Made by a program: the position numbers and the translations under genes
The notes under the pieces: generated by a model
Told to the model about the DNA's origin: nothing
Databases searched by the model: none
The model's input: only the letters and a program-made list of their open reading frames with translations
Assembly: GCF_900111275.1 (NCBI RefSeq)
Contig: NZ_FOGR01000001.1
Span: 62,001 to 126,000, forward strand
Direction of reading: 5' to 3'
From: Rhizobium sp. NFR03
GTDB taxonomy: Bacteria > Pseudomonadota > Alphaproteobacteria > Rhizobiales > Rhizobiaceae
Length of the DNA: 64,000 nucleotides
Shown: positions 37,275-46,811 of the stretch, piece by piece
Numbering within the stretch: position 1 is the stretch's first letter
Layout: every line of letters begins with the position of its first letter

Positions 37275-39173
37275 TTGGAAAGGTGCCTGAAGACGAACCT
37301 GTCTCGGGCGATACTCCTCGGCTGGGCGGACGTGAATGTGACGAGCGAACCAAGCAGCCAGAGCGACGGCGCTCCCCTCGACACGGTTTCTCCGGATGAC
37401 ATGGCTCGGCGACTGAGGCTTGCGCTCGATGTCTCGAAAATCGGTGTGTTCGATGCGGATCTGGAGACCGGCCACGTAACGCGCGATGCCGTTCTGATGC
37501 AGATCTTCGGCTACGACGCCCTGCCGGATGAAGACGCTGGAGATCTGCTGGAGAAAACGCTCCATCCCGACGACCGAGAACAAACCTGGGCGACCATCAA
37601 CGCGGGGATAGCCTCAGGCGAGCCGTTCTTCAATGCGTTCCGGATCATTAGGCCCGATGGCGAAGTCCGCTACATCCGTTCCCGCTCGGTGACATTTCAA
37701 GATGATAACGGCCATAAGCGCCTCCTCGGCGCCAACTGGGACGTGACGGAAGACATCATGTTGCAGCAGAGCCTGGAACAGGCTCGCGCGCTCTCCGAGA
37801 CGCGGTACAAGGCTCTGGAGGGCGCCTGGCGCGAGATCGAACGACGCGCGCTGCACGACCAGTTGACGGGGCTTGCCAACCGGCACGCTCTCCTCCACTG
37901 GCTGGACAGCCTCCCCACGCTGCCGGACGATACCTGCCCCTCCCGCGCGATCCTGCATATCGATCTGAACCGCTTCAAGGAGATCAACGATACGCTCGGC
38001 CACAGGGCCGGCGACGCAGCCATCATCTACGTTGCTGGTCTGCTGGAGGGCCTGCGTCATCAGGACGAATGGCTTGCGCGTATCGGAGGTGACGAATTCG
38101 CGCTCATGCTGAGCGTCGGCAAGCGTTCCGGGAACGCAGCCGTTATAGCTGAGGACATCATCCGCGTTCTCGAAGAACCGATTCCCTGCGAAGGTCACCT
38201 CTGCCGCTGCGGGGTCAGCATCGGGCTAGCCCACACCAGCGATGCCGTGGACGGACGCCAGGCGCTGATCAATGCGGCAATAGCGCTGTCATATGCAAAG
38301 GCGCAGAAGGGCAGCCGCGCGATGGTCTTCACCGCGGAGCTCGAAAATCGCAACCGCGCCATCAAGCAGACGGCCGACGATATTCTCAGAGGTCTCGAGA
38401 ACGACGCTTTCATTCCGTTTTACCAGTTGCAGTTCGATGCGAAAACGCTTGAAGTCTGCGGTGTCGAGACACTCGCGCGATGGCAACACCCTGAGCACGG
38501 AATCCTCGCGCCGGATCGATTTCTGAAGATTGCAGAAGACATCGATGTGATGTGGCGCATAGACCGCTTGCTGGCAGAGAAAGCTTCCGCTGACTTTTTA
38601 AGATGGAGAGGCGAAGGACTTCAGGTACCCCGTATGTCGATGAACGTCTCCGCCCGCCGCCTGCTTGATCCCCAGCTGCTGGCTCCCTTCCCCACGAAGA
38701 ACCTTCCCAAGGGGACTTTCGTTTTCGAAATGCTCGAATCGATTTTTCTCGACGCCCTTGACGGCGAGATGTCCAGGGCCATCGATCGGATCCGGAAAGC
38801 CGGTATCGCTATCGAGATCGACGACTTCGGCACAGGACACGCCTCCGTTCTCGGCTTGACCACCCTACACCCCAAGCGGCTGAAGATAGATCGCGCGCTG
38901 ATTGCTCCGCTGACGCGCGGCGAACGTCATCGCCGCCTGATCGCCGCCATTATCGAGATGGGTCACGCGCTCGATATCGAAATCGTCGCGGAAGGTGTCG
39001 AGACGCAGGCGCAGATCGACCTGCTCCGGACGATGGGATGCGATGTCCTGCAAGGTTACGCCCTCGCCCGCCCGATGAGCGCACAGAATCTGGCCGTCTT
39101 TTTGCAGACACGCGCGGTAGCGGTCGCTGATGCCGCTCTCCGGACGGAAAGTTCGCCCCCTGCCGCGGAATGA
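37275..39173 (+). CDS. PAS-GGDEF-EAL cyclic-di-GMP enzyme
   Basis: A 632-residue protein (from TTG 37275) with a PAS domain (about 47-165), a GGDEF domain with intact GGDEF at 271-275, and an EAL domain (about 365-615). The EAL triplet reads ETL (398-400), yet the glutamate and the other metal-site residues remain: MNVSARR, FEMLES, EIDDFGTGHAS, LKIDRALI and AEGVET. It may therefore both make and break cyclic di-GMP, with PAS control. No membrane helix is seen. The start is uncertain; GTG codons near 37335 are alternatives. Confidence 0.88.
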   Translation: MERCLKTNLSRAILLGWADVNVTSEPSSQSDGAPLDTVSPDDMARRLRLALDVSKIGVFDADLETGHVTRDAVLMQIFGYDALPDEDAGDLLEKTLHPDDREQTWATINAGIASGEPFFNAFRIIRPDGEVRYIRSRSVTFQDDNGHKRLLGANWDVTEDIMLQQSLEQARALSETRYKALEGAWREIERRALHDQLTGLANRHALLHWLDSLPTLPDDTCPSRAILHIDLNRFKEINDTLGHRAGDAAIIYVAGLLEGLRHQDEWLARIGGDEFALMLSVGKRSGNAAVIAEDIIRVLEEPIPCEGHLCRCGVSIGLAHTSDAVDGRQALINAAIALSYAKAQKGSRAMVFTAELENRNRAIKQTADDILRGLENDAFIPFYQLQFDAKTLEVCGVETLARWQHPEHGILAPDRFLKIAEDIDVMWRIDRLLAEKASADFLRWRGEGLQVPRMSMNVSARRLLDPQLLAPFPTKNLPKGTFVFEMLESIFLDALDGEMSRAIDRIRKAGIAIEIDDFGTGHASVLGLTTLHPKRLKIDRALIAPLTRGERHRRLIAAIIEMGHALDIEIVAEGVETQAQIDLLRTMGCDVLQGYALARPMSAQNLAVFLQTRAVAVADAALRTESSPPAAE

Positions 39174-39186
39174 CACGCTGCGCGGA

Positions 39187-39203
39187 GAGGCGCCGAGCGC
39201 CTC
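39187..39203 (+). terminator. Terminator-like hairpin after the GGDEF-EAL gene
   Basis: GAGGCGC (39187-39193) pairs with GCGCCTC (39197-39203) around a CGA loop, 13 bases after the stop. The bases after it are GCAAAAC, with no T-run, so this would be a weak or Rho-assisted end. The rest of the gap to purC (39204-39360) shows no gene. Confidence 0.45.
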
Positions 39204-39360
39204 GCAAAACAACGTCGATCCTTGCGTTTCCATGGGAGAGATGAGACGCCGATTGTGAAATGTTTTCTTTTCCGCTATGGACCCGGGAGAAAAACATGCC
39301 CCCACTGTACCCACGAGAAGGCGCATCTCCCAGCGCCTGCAACAATAAGAGACAGAGTCT

Positions 39361-40125
39361 ATGAACCGTCGCCGCCGAATCTATGAAGGCAAGGCCAAGA
39401 TCCTTTATGAGGGCCCGGAGCCAGGCACGCTGATCCAGTTCTTCAAGGACGATGCAACGGCTTTCAACAAGAAGAAGCATGACGTCATCGACGGCAAGGG
39501 TGTGCTGAACAACCGGATTTCCGAGTACATCTTCACGCACCTGAATCGCATCGGCATCCCGACCCACTTCATCCGCCGCCTGAACATGCGCGAGCAGTTG
39601 ATCAAGGAAGTCGAGATCATCCCGCTCGAGATCGTCGTGCGCAATGTTGCGGCCGGCTCGCTCTCCAAGCGCCTCGGCATCGAGGAAGGCACGGTCCTGC
39701 CGCGCTCGATCATTGAGTTCTATTACAAGGCGGATGCGCTGGATGACCCTATGGTCTCCGAAGAACACATCACCGCCTTTGGCTGGGCAAGCCCGCAGGA
39801 GCTGGACGATGTCATGGCGCTCGCCATTCGCGTCAACGACTTCCTGACCGGCCTGTTCCTCGGCGTCGGTATCCAGCTGGTCGATTTCAAGATCGAGTGC
39901 GGACGACTGTTCGAGGGCGACATGATGCGGATCATCCTGGCCGACGAAATCTCGCCGGACAGCTGCCGTCTCTGGGACGTCGAGACCAAGGAAAAGATGG
40001 ACAAGGACCGTTTCCGCCGCGACATGGGCGGTCTGGTCGAGGCCTATCAGGAAGTCGCCCGCCGTCTCGGCATCATGAATGAGAACGAGCCGCCACGCGG
40101 CACCGGTCCGGTTCTGGTCAAGTAA
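39361..40125 (+). CDS. purC: SAICAR synthetase
   Basis: Phosphoribosylaminoimidazole-succinocarboxamide synthase joins CAIR and aspartate using ATP. The 254-residue protein starts [15 protein letters not shown] (ATP-binding lysine region) and has [20 protein letters not shown] and DFKIECGR...[12 protein letters not shown], all standard. It is the first gene of a purC-purS-orf-purQ cluster, 43 bases before purS. Confidence 0.97.
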   Translation: MNRRRRIYEGKAKILYEGPEPGTLIQFFKDDATAFNKKKHDVIDGKGVLNNRISEYIFTHLNRIGIPTHFIRRLNMREQLIKEVEIIPLEIVVRNVAAGSLSKRLGIEEGTVLPRSIIEFYYKADALDDPMVSEEHITAFGWASPQELDDVMALAIRVNDFLTGLFLGVGIQLVDFKIECGRLFEGDMMRIILADEISPDSCRLWDVETKEKMDKDRFRRDMGGLVEAYQEVARRLGIMNENEPPRGTGPVLVK

Positions 40126-40168
40126 GCTGCCAGAATCTGCCGGCATCGAGTTTCGAGGAAAACGAAAA

Positions 40169-40411
40169 GTGATCACCGCACGCGTAACCGTAACGCTGAA
40201 GAACGGCGTTCTCGACCCGCAGGGCAAGGCAATCGAAGGCGCTCTCGGCGCCCTCGGCTTCCAAGGCATCGGCCAGGTTCGCCAGGGCAAGGTATTCGAC
40301 CTCACGGTCGACACCGACGACCGCGCGAAAGCCGAATCCGATGTAAAAGCCATGTGCGATAAGCTGTTGGCAAACACCGTGATCGAGAACTATACTATCT
40401 CTCTCGACTGA
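40169..40411 (+). CDS. purS: FGAM synthase subunit PurS
   Basis: PurS is the small structural subunit that links PurL and PurQ in the three-part formylglycinamidine synthase and helps channel ammonia. I start at GTG 40169, with GAGGAA upstream, giving 80 residues, the family's usual size, with VTVTLKNGVLDPQGKAI at the N-terminus. A longer frame reaches back into purC and is not supported. Confidence 0.95.
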   Translation: MITARVTVTLKNGVLDPQGKAIEGALGALGFQGIGQVRQGKVFDLTVDTDDRAKAESDVKAMCDKLLANTVIENYTISLD

Positions 40412-40429
40412 AGGTTGTGGGAGGGTGGC

Positions 40430-40687
40430 ATGACGAACGTCACAAACGAACTGATGTATGAGCTCCTGAAACGGATGAATGGCGACATATCGCACATCAG
40501 AAATTCCGTGACGGAGTTGAAGAGCGAGATGCAGAGCATGCGTGGCACGCTCGTTTCGGTTCAGCAGGACATTCACAACATCTACGGCGTCCTTGGACGC
40601 CACGAGACCCGTCTCGATCGCATTGAAAACCGCCTCGAGCTGCGTGAGCTTGCCGAGGCACAGGCAAGGTTCGATCCGCACCCATGA
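40430..40687 (+). CDS. Small coiled-coil protein between purS and purQ
   Basis: An 85-residue protein with an almost fully helical, heptad-patterned sequence ([40 protein letters not shown]). GGGAGGG lies 5 bases before the ATG at 40430. Its stop overlaps the purQ ATG by four bases, so purQ translation depends on it. Similar short coiled-coil proteins with RLDRIE repeats are common in proteobacteria, but I know no function. Its place inside the purSQ unit is unusual and suggests either a coupling role or a link to the FGAM synthase complex (inference). Confidence 0.8.
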   Translation: MTNVTNELMYELLKRMNGDISHIRNSVTELKSEMQSMRGTLVSVQQDIHNIYGVLGRHETRLDRIENRLELRELAEAQARFDPHP

Positions 40688-41355
40688 AGTCCGCCGTCGT
40701 TCAGCTCCCCGGTCTCAACCGTGACCGTGACATGATCACCGCCCTCACCATGATCTCCGGCAAGCCGCCGGTCACCATCTGGCAGACGGAAACCGAAATC
40801 CCGGATGTCGATCTGATCGTCATCCCCGGCGGTTTTTCCTATGGCGATTACCTTCGCTGCGGCGCCATTGCCGCCCGCATGCCCGTCATGCAGGCGATCA
40901 AGGCCAAGGCTGAACAGGGCGTCCGCGTGCTCGGCGTCTGCAACGGTTTCCAGATTCTGGTCGAAGCCGGTCTGCTGCCGGGCGCGCTCATGCGCAACGC
41001 CTCGCTGAAGTTCGTCTGCAAGGAGATCAAGCTCGAGGTCGTCAACGCTTCGACGGACTTCACCCGCGCTTACGCGGAAGGGCAGATCATCCGCTGCCCG
41101 GTCGCCCATCACGACGGCAACTACTTTGCCGATGCCGAAACGTTGAAGGAGATCGAGGGCAATAGCCAGGTCGTCTTCCGCTACGCCGGCGGCACGAACC
41201 CCAACGGCTCGATGAACGACATTGCTGCCGTGACCAACGCTCGCGGCAATGTTCTCGGCATGATGCCGCATCCGGAAAATCTGATCGAAGCCGCTCATGG
41301 CGGCTCTGACGGTCGCGCTCTCTTCGCCTCCGCGCTCGACGTCATCGCGGCCTGA
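40684..41355 (+). CDS. purQ: FGAM synthase glutaminase subunit PurQ
   Basis: PurQ releases ammonia from glutamine and passes it to PurL for making formylglycinamidine ribonucleotide. The 223-residue class I amidotransferase has the nucleophile C86 in GVCNGFQ and the histidine/glutamate pair in [10 protein letters not shown]. It starts inside the preceding small gene. A terminator-like hairpin overlaps its stop codon. Confidence 0.97.
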   Translation: MKSAVVQLPGLNRDRDMITALTMISGKPPVTIWQTETEIPDVDLIVIPGGFSYGDYLRCGAIAARMPVMQAIKAKAEQGVRVLGVCNGFQILVEAGLLPGALMRNASLKFVCKEIKLEVVNASTDFTRAYAEGQIIRCPVAHHDGNYFADAETLKEIEGNSQVVFRYAGGTNPNGSMNDIAAVTNARGNVLGMMPHPENLIEAAHGGSDGRALFASALDVIAA

Positions 41356-41374
41356 TTACCGGCCGCGATTCTTT
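41344..41374 (+). terminator. Terminator-like hairpin overlapping the purQ stop
   Basis: ATCGCGGCC (41344-41352) pairs perfectly with GGCCGCGAT (41361-41369) around an 8-base loop that contains the purQ TGA (41353-41355). TCTTT follows. A ribosome finishing purQ would cover the stem, so translation could influence termination. It separates purQ from the downstream lipoprotein gene and from purL, 3 kb away. Confidence 0.65.
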
Positions 41375-41435
41375 CCGACACAGCGTCCGGCTTATCGGCC
41401 CAGACCGAGATCCGGCCCCATATCGAGATCCAGCG

Positions 41436-41825
41436 ATGAATCCTGCCTGCCTGTCCTCCATCGCTGCCGCCATCGCGGCTCTCCTGACCGGCTGCCAGTC
41501 GGCACCGGAGCCAGCGCCCGTCCGTAATGTCGCGGCACTGCCGACGATGGAACGTATCGCGCTCAGCGCCAATGCGTGCTGGTTCAAGTCGGGCGATGCA
41601 GCCTTCAAGTCCTATCGTCTGGCGCCGGAACTCAACTCCTTCTCCGGCCGCCCGCGCATCCTGCTCGTCAAGCGCAACAATCCCGAAGCCCGTCCGCTTG
41701 CCGTCATCCAGGCGGAAGGCCACCCGGCCAAGGTCGATGCCTTCGGCCCGCTGTTCAGCGAGCCGGTCGGCACACGCATGACAGGCGACATCAAGCGCTG
41801 GATGGCAGGCGAAAAAGGCTGCTGA
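41436..41825 (+). CDS. Small lipoprotein of unknown function
   Basis: A 129-residue exported protein. Residues 1-19 form a lipoprotein signal peptide with the lipobox LLTGC, so C20 would be lipidated. The mature part (NACWFKSGDAAFKSYRLAPELNSF...) contains two further cysteines, at residue 48 and at the very C-terminus, that could pair. I recognise no family. It follows purQ after 80 bases but beyond a terminator-like hairpin. Confidence 0.8.
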   Translation: MNPACLSSIAAAIAALLTGCQSAPEPAPVRNVAALPTMERIALSANACWFKSGDAAFKSYRLAPELNSFSGRPRILLVKRNNPEARPLAVIQAEGHPAKVDAFGPLFSEPVGTRMTGDIKRWMAGEKGC

Positions 41826-41946
41826 TCCCCACCCCTCCGTCTCACTGCCGCGTTCGCATTGTCACGCTCCGCGTCGAGGACGCTGCGCGTGCCCGCCGAT
41901 GAGCATCCATTCGCCTGTTGTCTGACCGGACACGGGAGTGCGGCAC

Positions 41947-42222
41947 CTACTCGATGAAGGTAGACTTGCTGAGCTCAAGACGAACCTCCCACCGCGTCAG
42001 ACCGATGTCGTTCAACTGATCATCCGTCAGATCCCTGAGCACGAGCCGTCCCGCGCGCTTCATACGCCAATCGGCGAGCCTTTCCCTCATTCGACCGAAG
42101 AAGCCGAGCCTGTTCGGCACCGGCAGCGAAAGCATGTCGCCACTCGACCGGAACAAACGCTCGCGCTCGAATCCATCCGGATAGATTGTTCCAATTGTAT
42201 CACTGTACCGACTGACAGACAT
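41947..42222 (-). CDS. DUF1127 domain protein
   Basis: A 91-residue basic protein whose C-terminal part, RLVLRDLTDDQLNDIGLTRWEV, is the DUF1127 motif (R-L...D-L-x-D-x-x-L-x-D-I-G-L-x-R). Some longer DUF1127 proteins act as RNA-binding regulators in alphaproteobacteria, and short ones affect phosphate and carbon metabolism in Agrobacterium. I start at ATG 42222, with GGAG 8 bases upstream; an ATG at 42228 is too close to it. It is divergent from a MocR-type regulator. Confidence 0.87.
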   Translation of the reverse strand: MSVSRYSDTIGTIYPDGFERERLFRSSGDMLSLPVPNRLGFFGRMRERLADWRMKRAGRLVLRDLTDDQLNDIGLTRWEVRLELSKSTFIE

Positions 42223-42239
42223 TTCCATTGCTCCTACGT

Positions 42240-42287
42240 TAGACAATCCAGCGCGTAGACAATCCGTACAATTGACAAATACAATTG
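42240..42287. promoter_or_regulatory. Paired direct repeats in the DUF1127/MocR divergent promoter
   Basis: Two direct-repeat pairs lie next to each other: TAGACAATCC at 42240-42249 and 42256-42265 (16 bases start to start), and TACAATTG at 42267-42274 and 42280-42287 (13 apart). A third, inverted copy of the latter (CAATTGTA) lies at 42192-42199 inside the DUF1127 gene. TTGACA at 42272-42277 could be the -35 for the MocR gene, with CATTAT at 42296-42301 as -10. MocR proteins typically bind direct repeats in such divergent regions. Confidence 0.55.
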
Positions 42288-42308
42288 GGCAATGTCATTA
42301 TTGTTACC

Positions 42309-43718
42309 ATGACAAATTGGCTTCCTGACCTCTCGGCCGGCGACGGACCGCTCTATCTCAAGCTCGCGCAGGCCATCGAGGCGGCGATCGACAGCGGTGC
42401 TCTGCCGCCCGGCGATAGGCTGCCGGCGCAGCGAAATCTCGCTTTTGATATCGGCGTGACCTTGGGCACCGTCAGCCGCGCTTATGCGCTCGTGCACGAA
42501 CGCGGGCTTGTGGCCGGTGAAGTCGGGCGCGGCACATATGTCCGCGAGCGAAAGGCCGGCACGGACACGGCTTCCGAATCCATGAAATCGCTGGGCGGCA
42601 CGCGTCCGTTCGAGGCGCCGACAGGCAAGCTGCGTTTCGATGCGACGGGAGCGTCGCATGTCGGGCAAGCGGCCGTGATCCAGGAGACCCTCACGCAGAT
42701 CGTAGCGGATCATCCGACGGAAGTTGCCGATTACACACGCGCGGGACCGGTCCATTGGCAGGAGGCAGGCGCCGCTTGGATGGCGCGCGCCGGCTGGGTG
42801 CCGGGTGCCGAAGGCATCGTCGTCACGCAGGGCGCCCACGCCGCCATCGTCTCCGTCGTTACTGCGGTCACGGCACCGGGAGACCGCATCCTTTTCGAGA
42901 ACATGACATACAGTCAGGTTGCCCGCGCGTTGAGCCTTATGGGGCGGCGCATTCTTGCCGGTGAAACCGATGAGCAGGGCCTTGTCCCTGAGGATTTCGA
43001 GCGCATCTGCCAGCAACAGCATCCATCCGTCGTCTTTCTGATGCCGACACTGCAAAACCCTACTCTGGCCGCCATGGACCGCACCCGACGTCAGGCGATT
43101 GCCGCCATCGCGCGCAGGCACAATATTCTCATGATAGAGGACGACATCTACGGCGTTCTGACGAACGATACCCAGCCCATGCTCGCAGCCCTTGCACCGG
43201 AGCGGACCTTCGTCGTGTCCGGCCTGTCGAAGTCCGTCGCACCCGGCGTTCGCGGTGGCTGGGTCTCCTGCCCGCCTCACTTTGCTGCCCGCGTGAGGAT
43301 CGCTCACAAGATGCTGACCGGAGGCACCGCCTTCCTGCTGGCGGAATGCGCGGCAAGGCTGGTACTATCAGGGCAGGCGAAATCGATCCGCAGCCGCGTC
43401 ATTGCGGAACTGGAAGCCCGGGAAGCGTTCGCCCGCGAGATCCTCAGTGGTCACGATTTCCGCTCCCTCCCCCAGATCCCCTTCCTCTGGCTGCAATTGC
43501 CCGAGCCCTGGCTGTCGGGCACATTCAAGGCTGCGGCGTTTGAGGCCGGCGTGATGATCGATGGCGAGGACGAGTTCAGGGCGGGACGCTCCGACAAGGT
43601 CCACCACCGGGTCCGCATCGCCTTTTCCAATCACAGCCGGGAGGATGTCCGCCGCGGCTTCCACCTGCTGAGAAACGTTCTGGATGGAGGTCTTGCCGGC
43701 TATGACAGCGACAGTTGA
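42309..43718 (+). CDS. MocR-type regulator (GntR-HTH fused to aminotransferase)
   Basis: A 469-residue protein with an N-terminal GntR winged helix (about 12-75, LPPGDRLPAQRNLAFDIGVTLGTVSRAYALV) joined to a fold-type I aminotransferase domain (about 110-460) with a PLP lysine in VVSGLSKSVAPGVRGGW. MocR proteins sense PLP or amino compounds and regulate a neighbouring gene. I start at ATG 42309; it has no Shine-Dalgarno, and the nearest promoter would begin transcription within a few bases, so the mRNA may be leaderless. Confidence 0.93.
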   Translation: MTNWLPDLSAGDGPLYLKLAQAIEAAIDSGALPPGDRLPAQRNLAFDIGVTLGTVSRAYALVHERGLVAGEVGRGTYVRERKAGTDTASESMKSLGGTRPFEAPTGKLRFDATGASHVGQAAVIQETLTQIVADHPTEVADYTRAGPVHWQEAGAAWMARAGWVPGAEGIVVTQGAHAAIVSVVTAVTAPGDRILFENMTYSQVARALSLMGRRILAGETDEQGLVPEDFERICQQQHPSVVFLMPTLQNPTLAAMDRTRRQAIAAIARRHNILMIEDDIYGVLTNDTQPMLAALAPERTFVVSGLSKSVAPGVRGGWVSCPPHFAARVRIAHKMLTGGTAFLLAECAARLVLSGQAKSIRSRVIAELEAREAFAREILSGHDFRSLPQIPFLWLQLPEPWLSGTFKAAAFEAGVMIDGEDEFRAGRSDKVHHRVRIAFSNHSREDVRRGFHLLRNVLDGGLAGYDSDS

Positions 43719-43816
43719 AGCAAGGCAATTGCCGGCTTGGAGGGTTTGAAGGTAAGCCTCCGGCAAGACAGGCCTGCTTCAGTCCGCGCACGACCTTCGT
43801 AAGCGTGGACATTCAA

Positions 43817-44410
43817 ATGATACCTGCCGGCAAGACCCAGCGAGAGCCGAGACGTCACCCCGTGGCGCTGGCCTGTCTCCTTCTCGTCGGCGGGCAGATC
43901 GGACTTGCATCGCCCGTTTTCGCCGGTGACCGCACGTTCGATGAACTGCGCTTTGGCGCGACTGCGTCTGTTGCGGATGGCAATCTCCACGAGGACGGCG
44001 CCTTTCCCTCGGCAACTCTGTTTTTCGATCCCTTCGATCGCGGAACCGCAACAGGATGGCGCGATGCGCTGGCGCGACCACGCGTCCATGTCGGCGGGGA
44101 GATCGGCACAGGCGATGGCGCCGACATGGCGTTCGCCGGCCTCAACTGGACCTTCGACGTCAGCCCCAAGATCTTTCTCGATGCCGGCTTTGGTGGCCTC
44201 GTGCATGATGGCAATCTCGATGGGCCACGCAAAGATGGACCCCGCCTCGGCTGCCGGCTTCTCTTTCACGAATATGCCGCTGTCGGCTATCGCCTCGATG
44301 AAAAGTGGAGCCTTGTCGGTCAAGTGGAACATGCATCCCATGCCAAGCTTTGCGACGGTCCGAACGACGGCTTCACGCGAACCGGCCTGATGGTCGGCTA
44401 TCGGTTCTAA
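43817..44410 (+). CDS. PagL-like acyloxyacyl hydrolase (lipid A deacylase family)
   Basis: A 197-residue outer-membrane protein. After a basic N-terminus comes a signal peptide ending VFA at about residue 37; the mature part has alternating strands of an eight-stranded barrel and ends in GYRF with a C-terminal aromatic residue. EHASHAKLCD contains the family H-x-S pair. PagL's catalytic glutamate, about 12 residues after the serine, is not evident. The start is uncertain: GTG 43805 is also in frame. Confidence 0.75.
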   Translation: MIPAGKTQREPRRHPVALACLLLVGGQIGLASPVFAGDRTFDELRFGATASVADGNLHEDGAFPSATLFFDPFDRGTATGWRDALARPRVHVGGEIGTGDGADMAFAGLNWTFDVSPKIFLDAGFGGLVHDGNLDGPRKDGPRLGCRLLFHEYAAVGYRLDEKWSLVGQVEHASHAKLCDGPNDGFTRTGLMVGYRF

Positions 44411-44514
44411 AAAACAGATTCCCCCTCGATTTCGCATCATTCACAAGGCATTTTCCTGTCGCGCGACGGGCGGGCTTCGGCTAAGAACCGCCCAACGTCT
44501 CAGGGAACCTGCAC

Positions 44515-46746
44515 ATGGCCATCTCAAATGCCCGCCCGATCACGCCGGACCTCATCGCCTCCCACGGCCTGAAGCCGGATGAATACCAGCGTATCCTGGA
44601 TCTGATCGGCCGTGAGCCGAGCTTTACCGAACTCGGCATCTTCTCGGCCATGTGGAACGAGCACTGCTCGTACAAGTCCTCGAAGAAGTGGCTGAAGACG
44701 CTGCCGACCAAGGGTCCGCGCGTTATTCAAGGCCCGGGCGAAAATGCGGGCGTGGTGGATATCGATGATGGCGACTGCGTCGTCTTCAAGATGGAAAGCC
44801 ACAATCACCCCTCTTTCATCGAGCCCTATCAGGGCGCGGCAACCGGCGTCGGCGGCATCCTGCGCGATGTCTTCACCATGGGTGCAAGACCGATCGCAGC
44901 CATGAACGCGCTGCGCTTTGGCGCGCCGGATCATCCCAAGACCCGCCACCTCGTTTCCGGCGTCGTCGCCGGCGTCGGCGGTTACGGCAATTCCTTCGGC
45001 GTTCCCACGGTTGGCGGCGAAGTCGAATTCGACGCCCGCTACAACGGCAACATCCTCGTGAACGCTTTCGCGGCGGGCCTCGCCAAGACGGATGCGATCT
45101 TCCTGTCGGAAGCCAAAGGCGTCGGCCTTCCGGTCGTCTATCTCGGCGCGAAGACCGGCCGCGACGGCGTCGGCGGTGCCACGATGGCGTCTGCCGAATT
45201 CGACGAATCGATCGAGGAGAAGCGTCCGACCGTGCAGGTCGGCGACCCCTTCACCGAAAAATGCCTGCTGGAGGCTTGCCTCGAATTGATGAAGACGGGT
45301 GCTGTCATTGCCATTCAGGACATGGGTGCCGCCGGCCTCACCTGCTCGGCCGTGGAGATGGGCGCCAAGGGCGACCTCGGCATCGAGCTGATCCTCGATC
45401 AGGTACCGGTGCGCGAAGAGCGCATGACGGCCTATGAGATGATGCTGTCGGAAAGCCAGGAGCGCATGCTCATGGTTCTCGAACCCTCCAAGGAAGAGGT
45501 CGCCAAGGCGATCTTCGTCAAATGGGGGCTCGATTTCGCCATCGTCGGCAAAACGACGGATGACCTTCGCTTCCGCGTTCTCCATCAGGGCGAGGAAGTC
45601 GCCAACCTGCCGATCAAGGAACTTGGCGACGAAGCTCCGGAATATGATCGCCCGTGGACACCGGCAAAAGTACCGGCTCCCCTCGCGGCGGACGACATTC
45701 CCCAGGCGGATATTGCGGACGCGCTGCTGAAACTCGTCGGTTCTCCGAACAACGCGTCGCGCCGCTGGGTCTATGAGCAGTACGATACGCTGATCCAGGG
45801 CAACTCGCTGCAGCTGCCGGGCGGGGATGCCGGCGTCGTGCGCGTCGAGGGACATGCCACCAAGGCGCTCGCCTTCTCCTCCGACGTCACGCCGCGTTAT
45901 GTCGAAGCCGATGCCTTCGAAGGCGGCAAGCAGGCCGTTGCAGAATGCTGGCGCAACATGACCGCGACCGGCGCTCTGCCGCTGGCCGCCACCGACAACC
46001 TGAATTTCGGCAACCCGGAAAAGCCGGAGATCATGAGCCAGCTGGTTCACGCCATCAAGGGCATCGGCGAGGCCTGCCTCGCGCTCGATTTCCCGATCGT
46101 CTCGGGCAATGTCTCCCTTTACAACGAGACGCATGGCCAGGCGATTCTGCCGACCCCGACCATCGCCGGCGTCGGGCTCATCGATGACTGGTCGAAGATG
46201 GCCCGTATCCGCTTTGCGGCGGAAGGACAGACGATCCTGCTGATCGGCGCACCGGCCGAACTCGGCACACACCTCGCCCAGTCGGTCTACATGCGCGACA
46301 TCCACGGTCGCACCGACGGCCCGCCGCCGCATGTCGACCTCGCACTGGAACGCAAGTCCGGCGACTTCGTCCGCGAACTCATTCGCGATCGCCTCGTCAC
46401 ATCCGTACATGACTGCTCGTCCGGTGGTCTGGCTCTCGCCATTGCGGAGATGGCAATCGCCTCCGACATCGGGGCAACGATTGATCCGGTCACAGGCCGC
46501 GACCCCATTCCCGTTTTCTTCGGCGAGGATCAGGCTCGCTACGTCGTCACGGTCAAGACGGACGACGTCGAGGAAATCCAGAACATCGCCGAACTCCGCG
46601 GCGTTTACGCTCCCGTCATCGGCAAGACGGGCGGCGCAACCGTCACACTCGGCTCTGCCCGTCCCGTTCCGATCGAGAGATTGCAAAAGGCGTATGAATC
46701 GTGGTTCCCTGACTTCATGTCCGGCGAATTGCCCGCGACCGAGTAA
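44515..46746 (+). CDS. purL: FGAM synthase large subunit PurL
   Basis: The catalytic subunit of formylglycinamidine ribonucleotide synthase: uses ATP and PurQ-derived ammonia to convert FGAR to FGAM. At 743 residues it is the small PurL type that needs PurS and PurQ, both encoded 3-4 kb upstream. Typical blocks include [41 protein letters not shown] and [12 protein letters not shown]. It is followed after 65 bases by bolA. Confidence 0.97.
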   Translation: MAISNARPITPDLIASHGLKPDEYQRILDLIGREPSFTELGIFSAMWNEHCSYKSSKKWLKTLPTKGPRVIQGPGENAGVVDIDDGDCVVFKMESHNHPSFIEPYQGAATGVGGILRDVFTMGARPIAAMNALRFGAPDHPKTRHLVSGVVAGVGGYGNSFGVPTVGGEVEFDARYNGNILVNAFAAGLAKTDAIFLSEAKGVGLPVVYLGAKTGRDGVGGATMASAEFDESIEEKRPTVQVGDPFTEKCLLEACLELMKTGAVIAIQDMGAAGLTCSAVEMGAKGDLGIELILDQVPVREERMTAYEMMLSESQERMLMVLEPSKEEVAKAIFVKWGLDFAIVGKTTDDLRFRVLHQGEEVANLPIKELGDEAPEYDRPWTPAKVPAPLAADDIPQADIADALLKLVGSPNNASRRWVYEQYDTLIQGNSLQLPGGDAGVVRVEGHATKALAFSSDVTPRYVEADAFEGGKQAVAECWRNMTATGALPLAATDNLNFGNPEKPEIMSQLVHAIKGIGEACLALDFPIVSGNVSLYNETHGQAILPTPTIAGVGLIDDWSKMARIRFAAEGQTILLIGAPAELGTHLAQSVYMRDIHGRTDGPPPHVDLALERKSGDFVRELIRDRLVTSVHDCSSGGLALAIAEMAIASDIGATIDPVTGRDPIPVFFGEDQARYVVTVKTDDVEEIQNIAELRGVYAPVIGKTGGATVTLGSARPVPIERLQKAYESWFPDFMSGELPATE

Positions 46747-46811
46747 GACCACGGAATGAACCGGATCCCGGCTGAAGGGGTTAACCGGTACGGGAACAAG
46801 GAGGACACCGC

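Noticed and set aside
38466-38474. ETL instead of EAL as proof of an inactive phosphodiesterase
   Set aside because: The metal-binding glutamate and all other key residues remain, and the middle residue varies in active enzymes.
44475-44495. GC hairpin (GGCGG...CCGCC) before purL as a purine riboswitch or attenuator
   Set aside because: Only a five- to six-pair stem with a long loop and no conserved riboswitch core.
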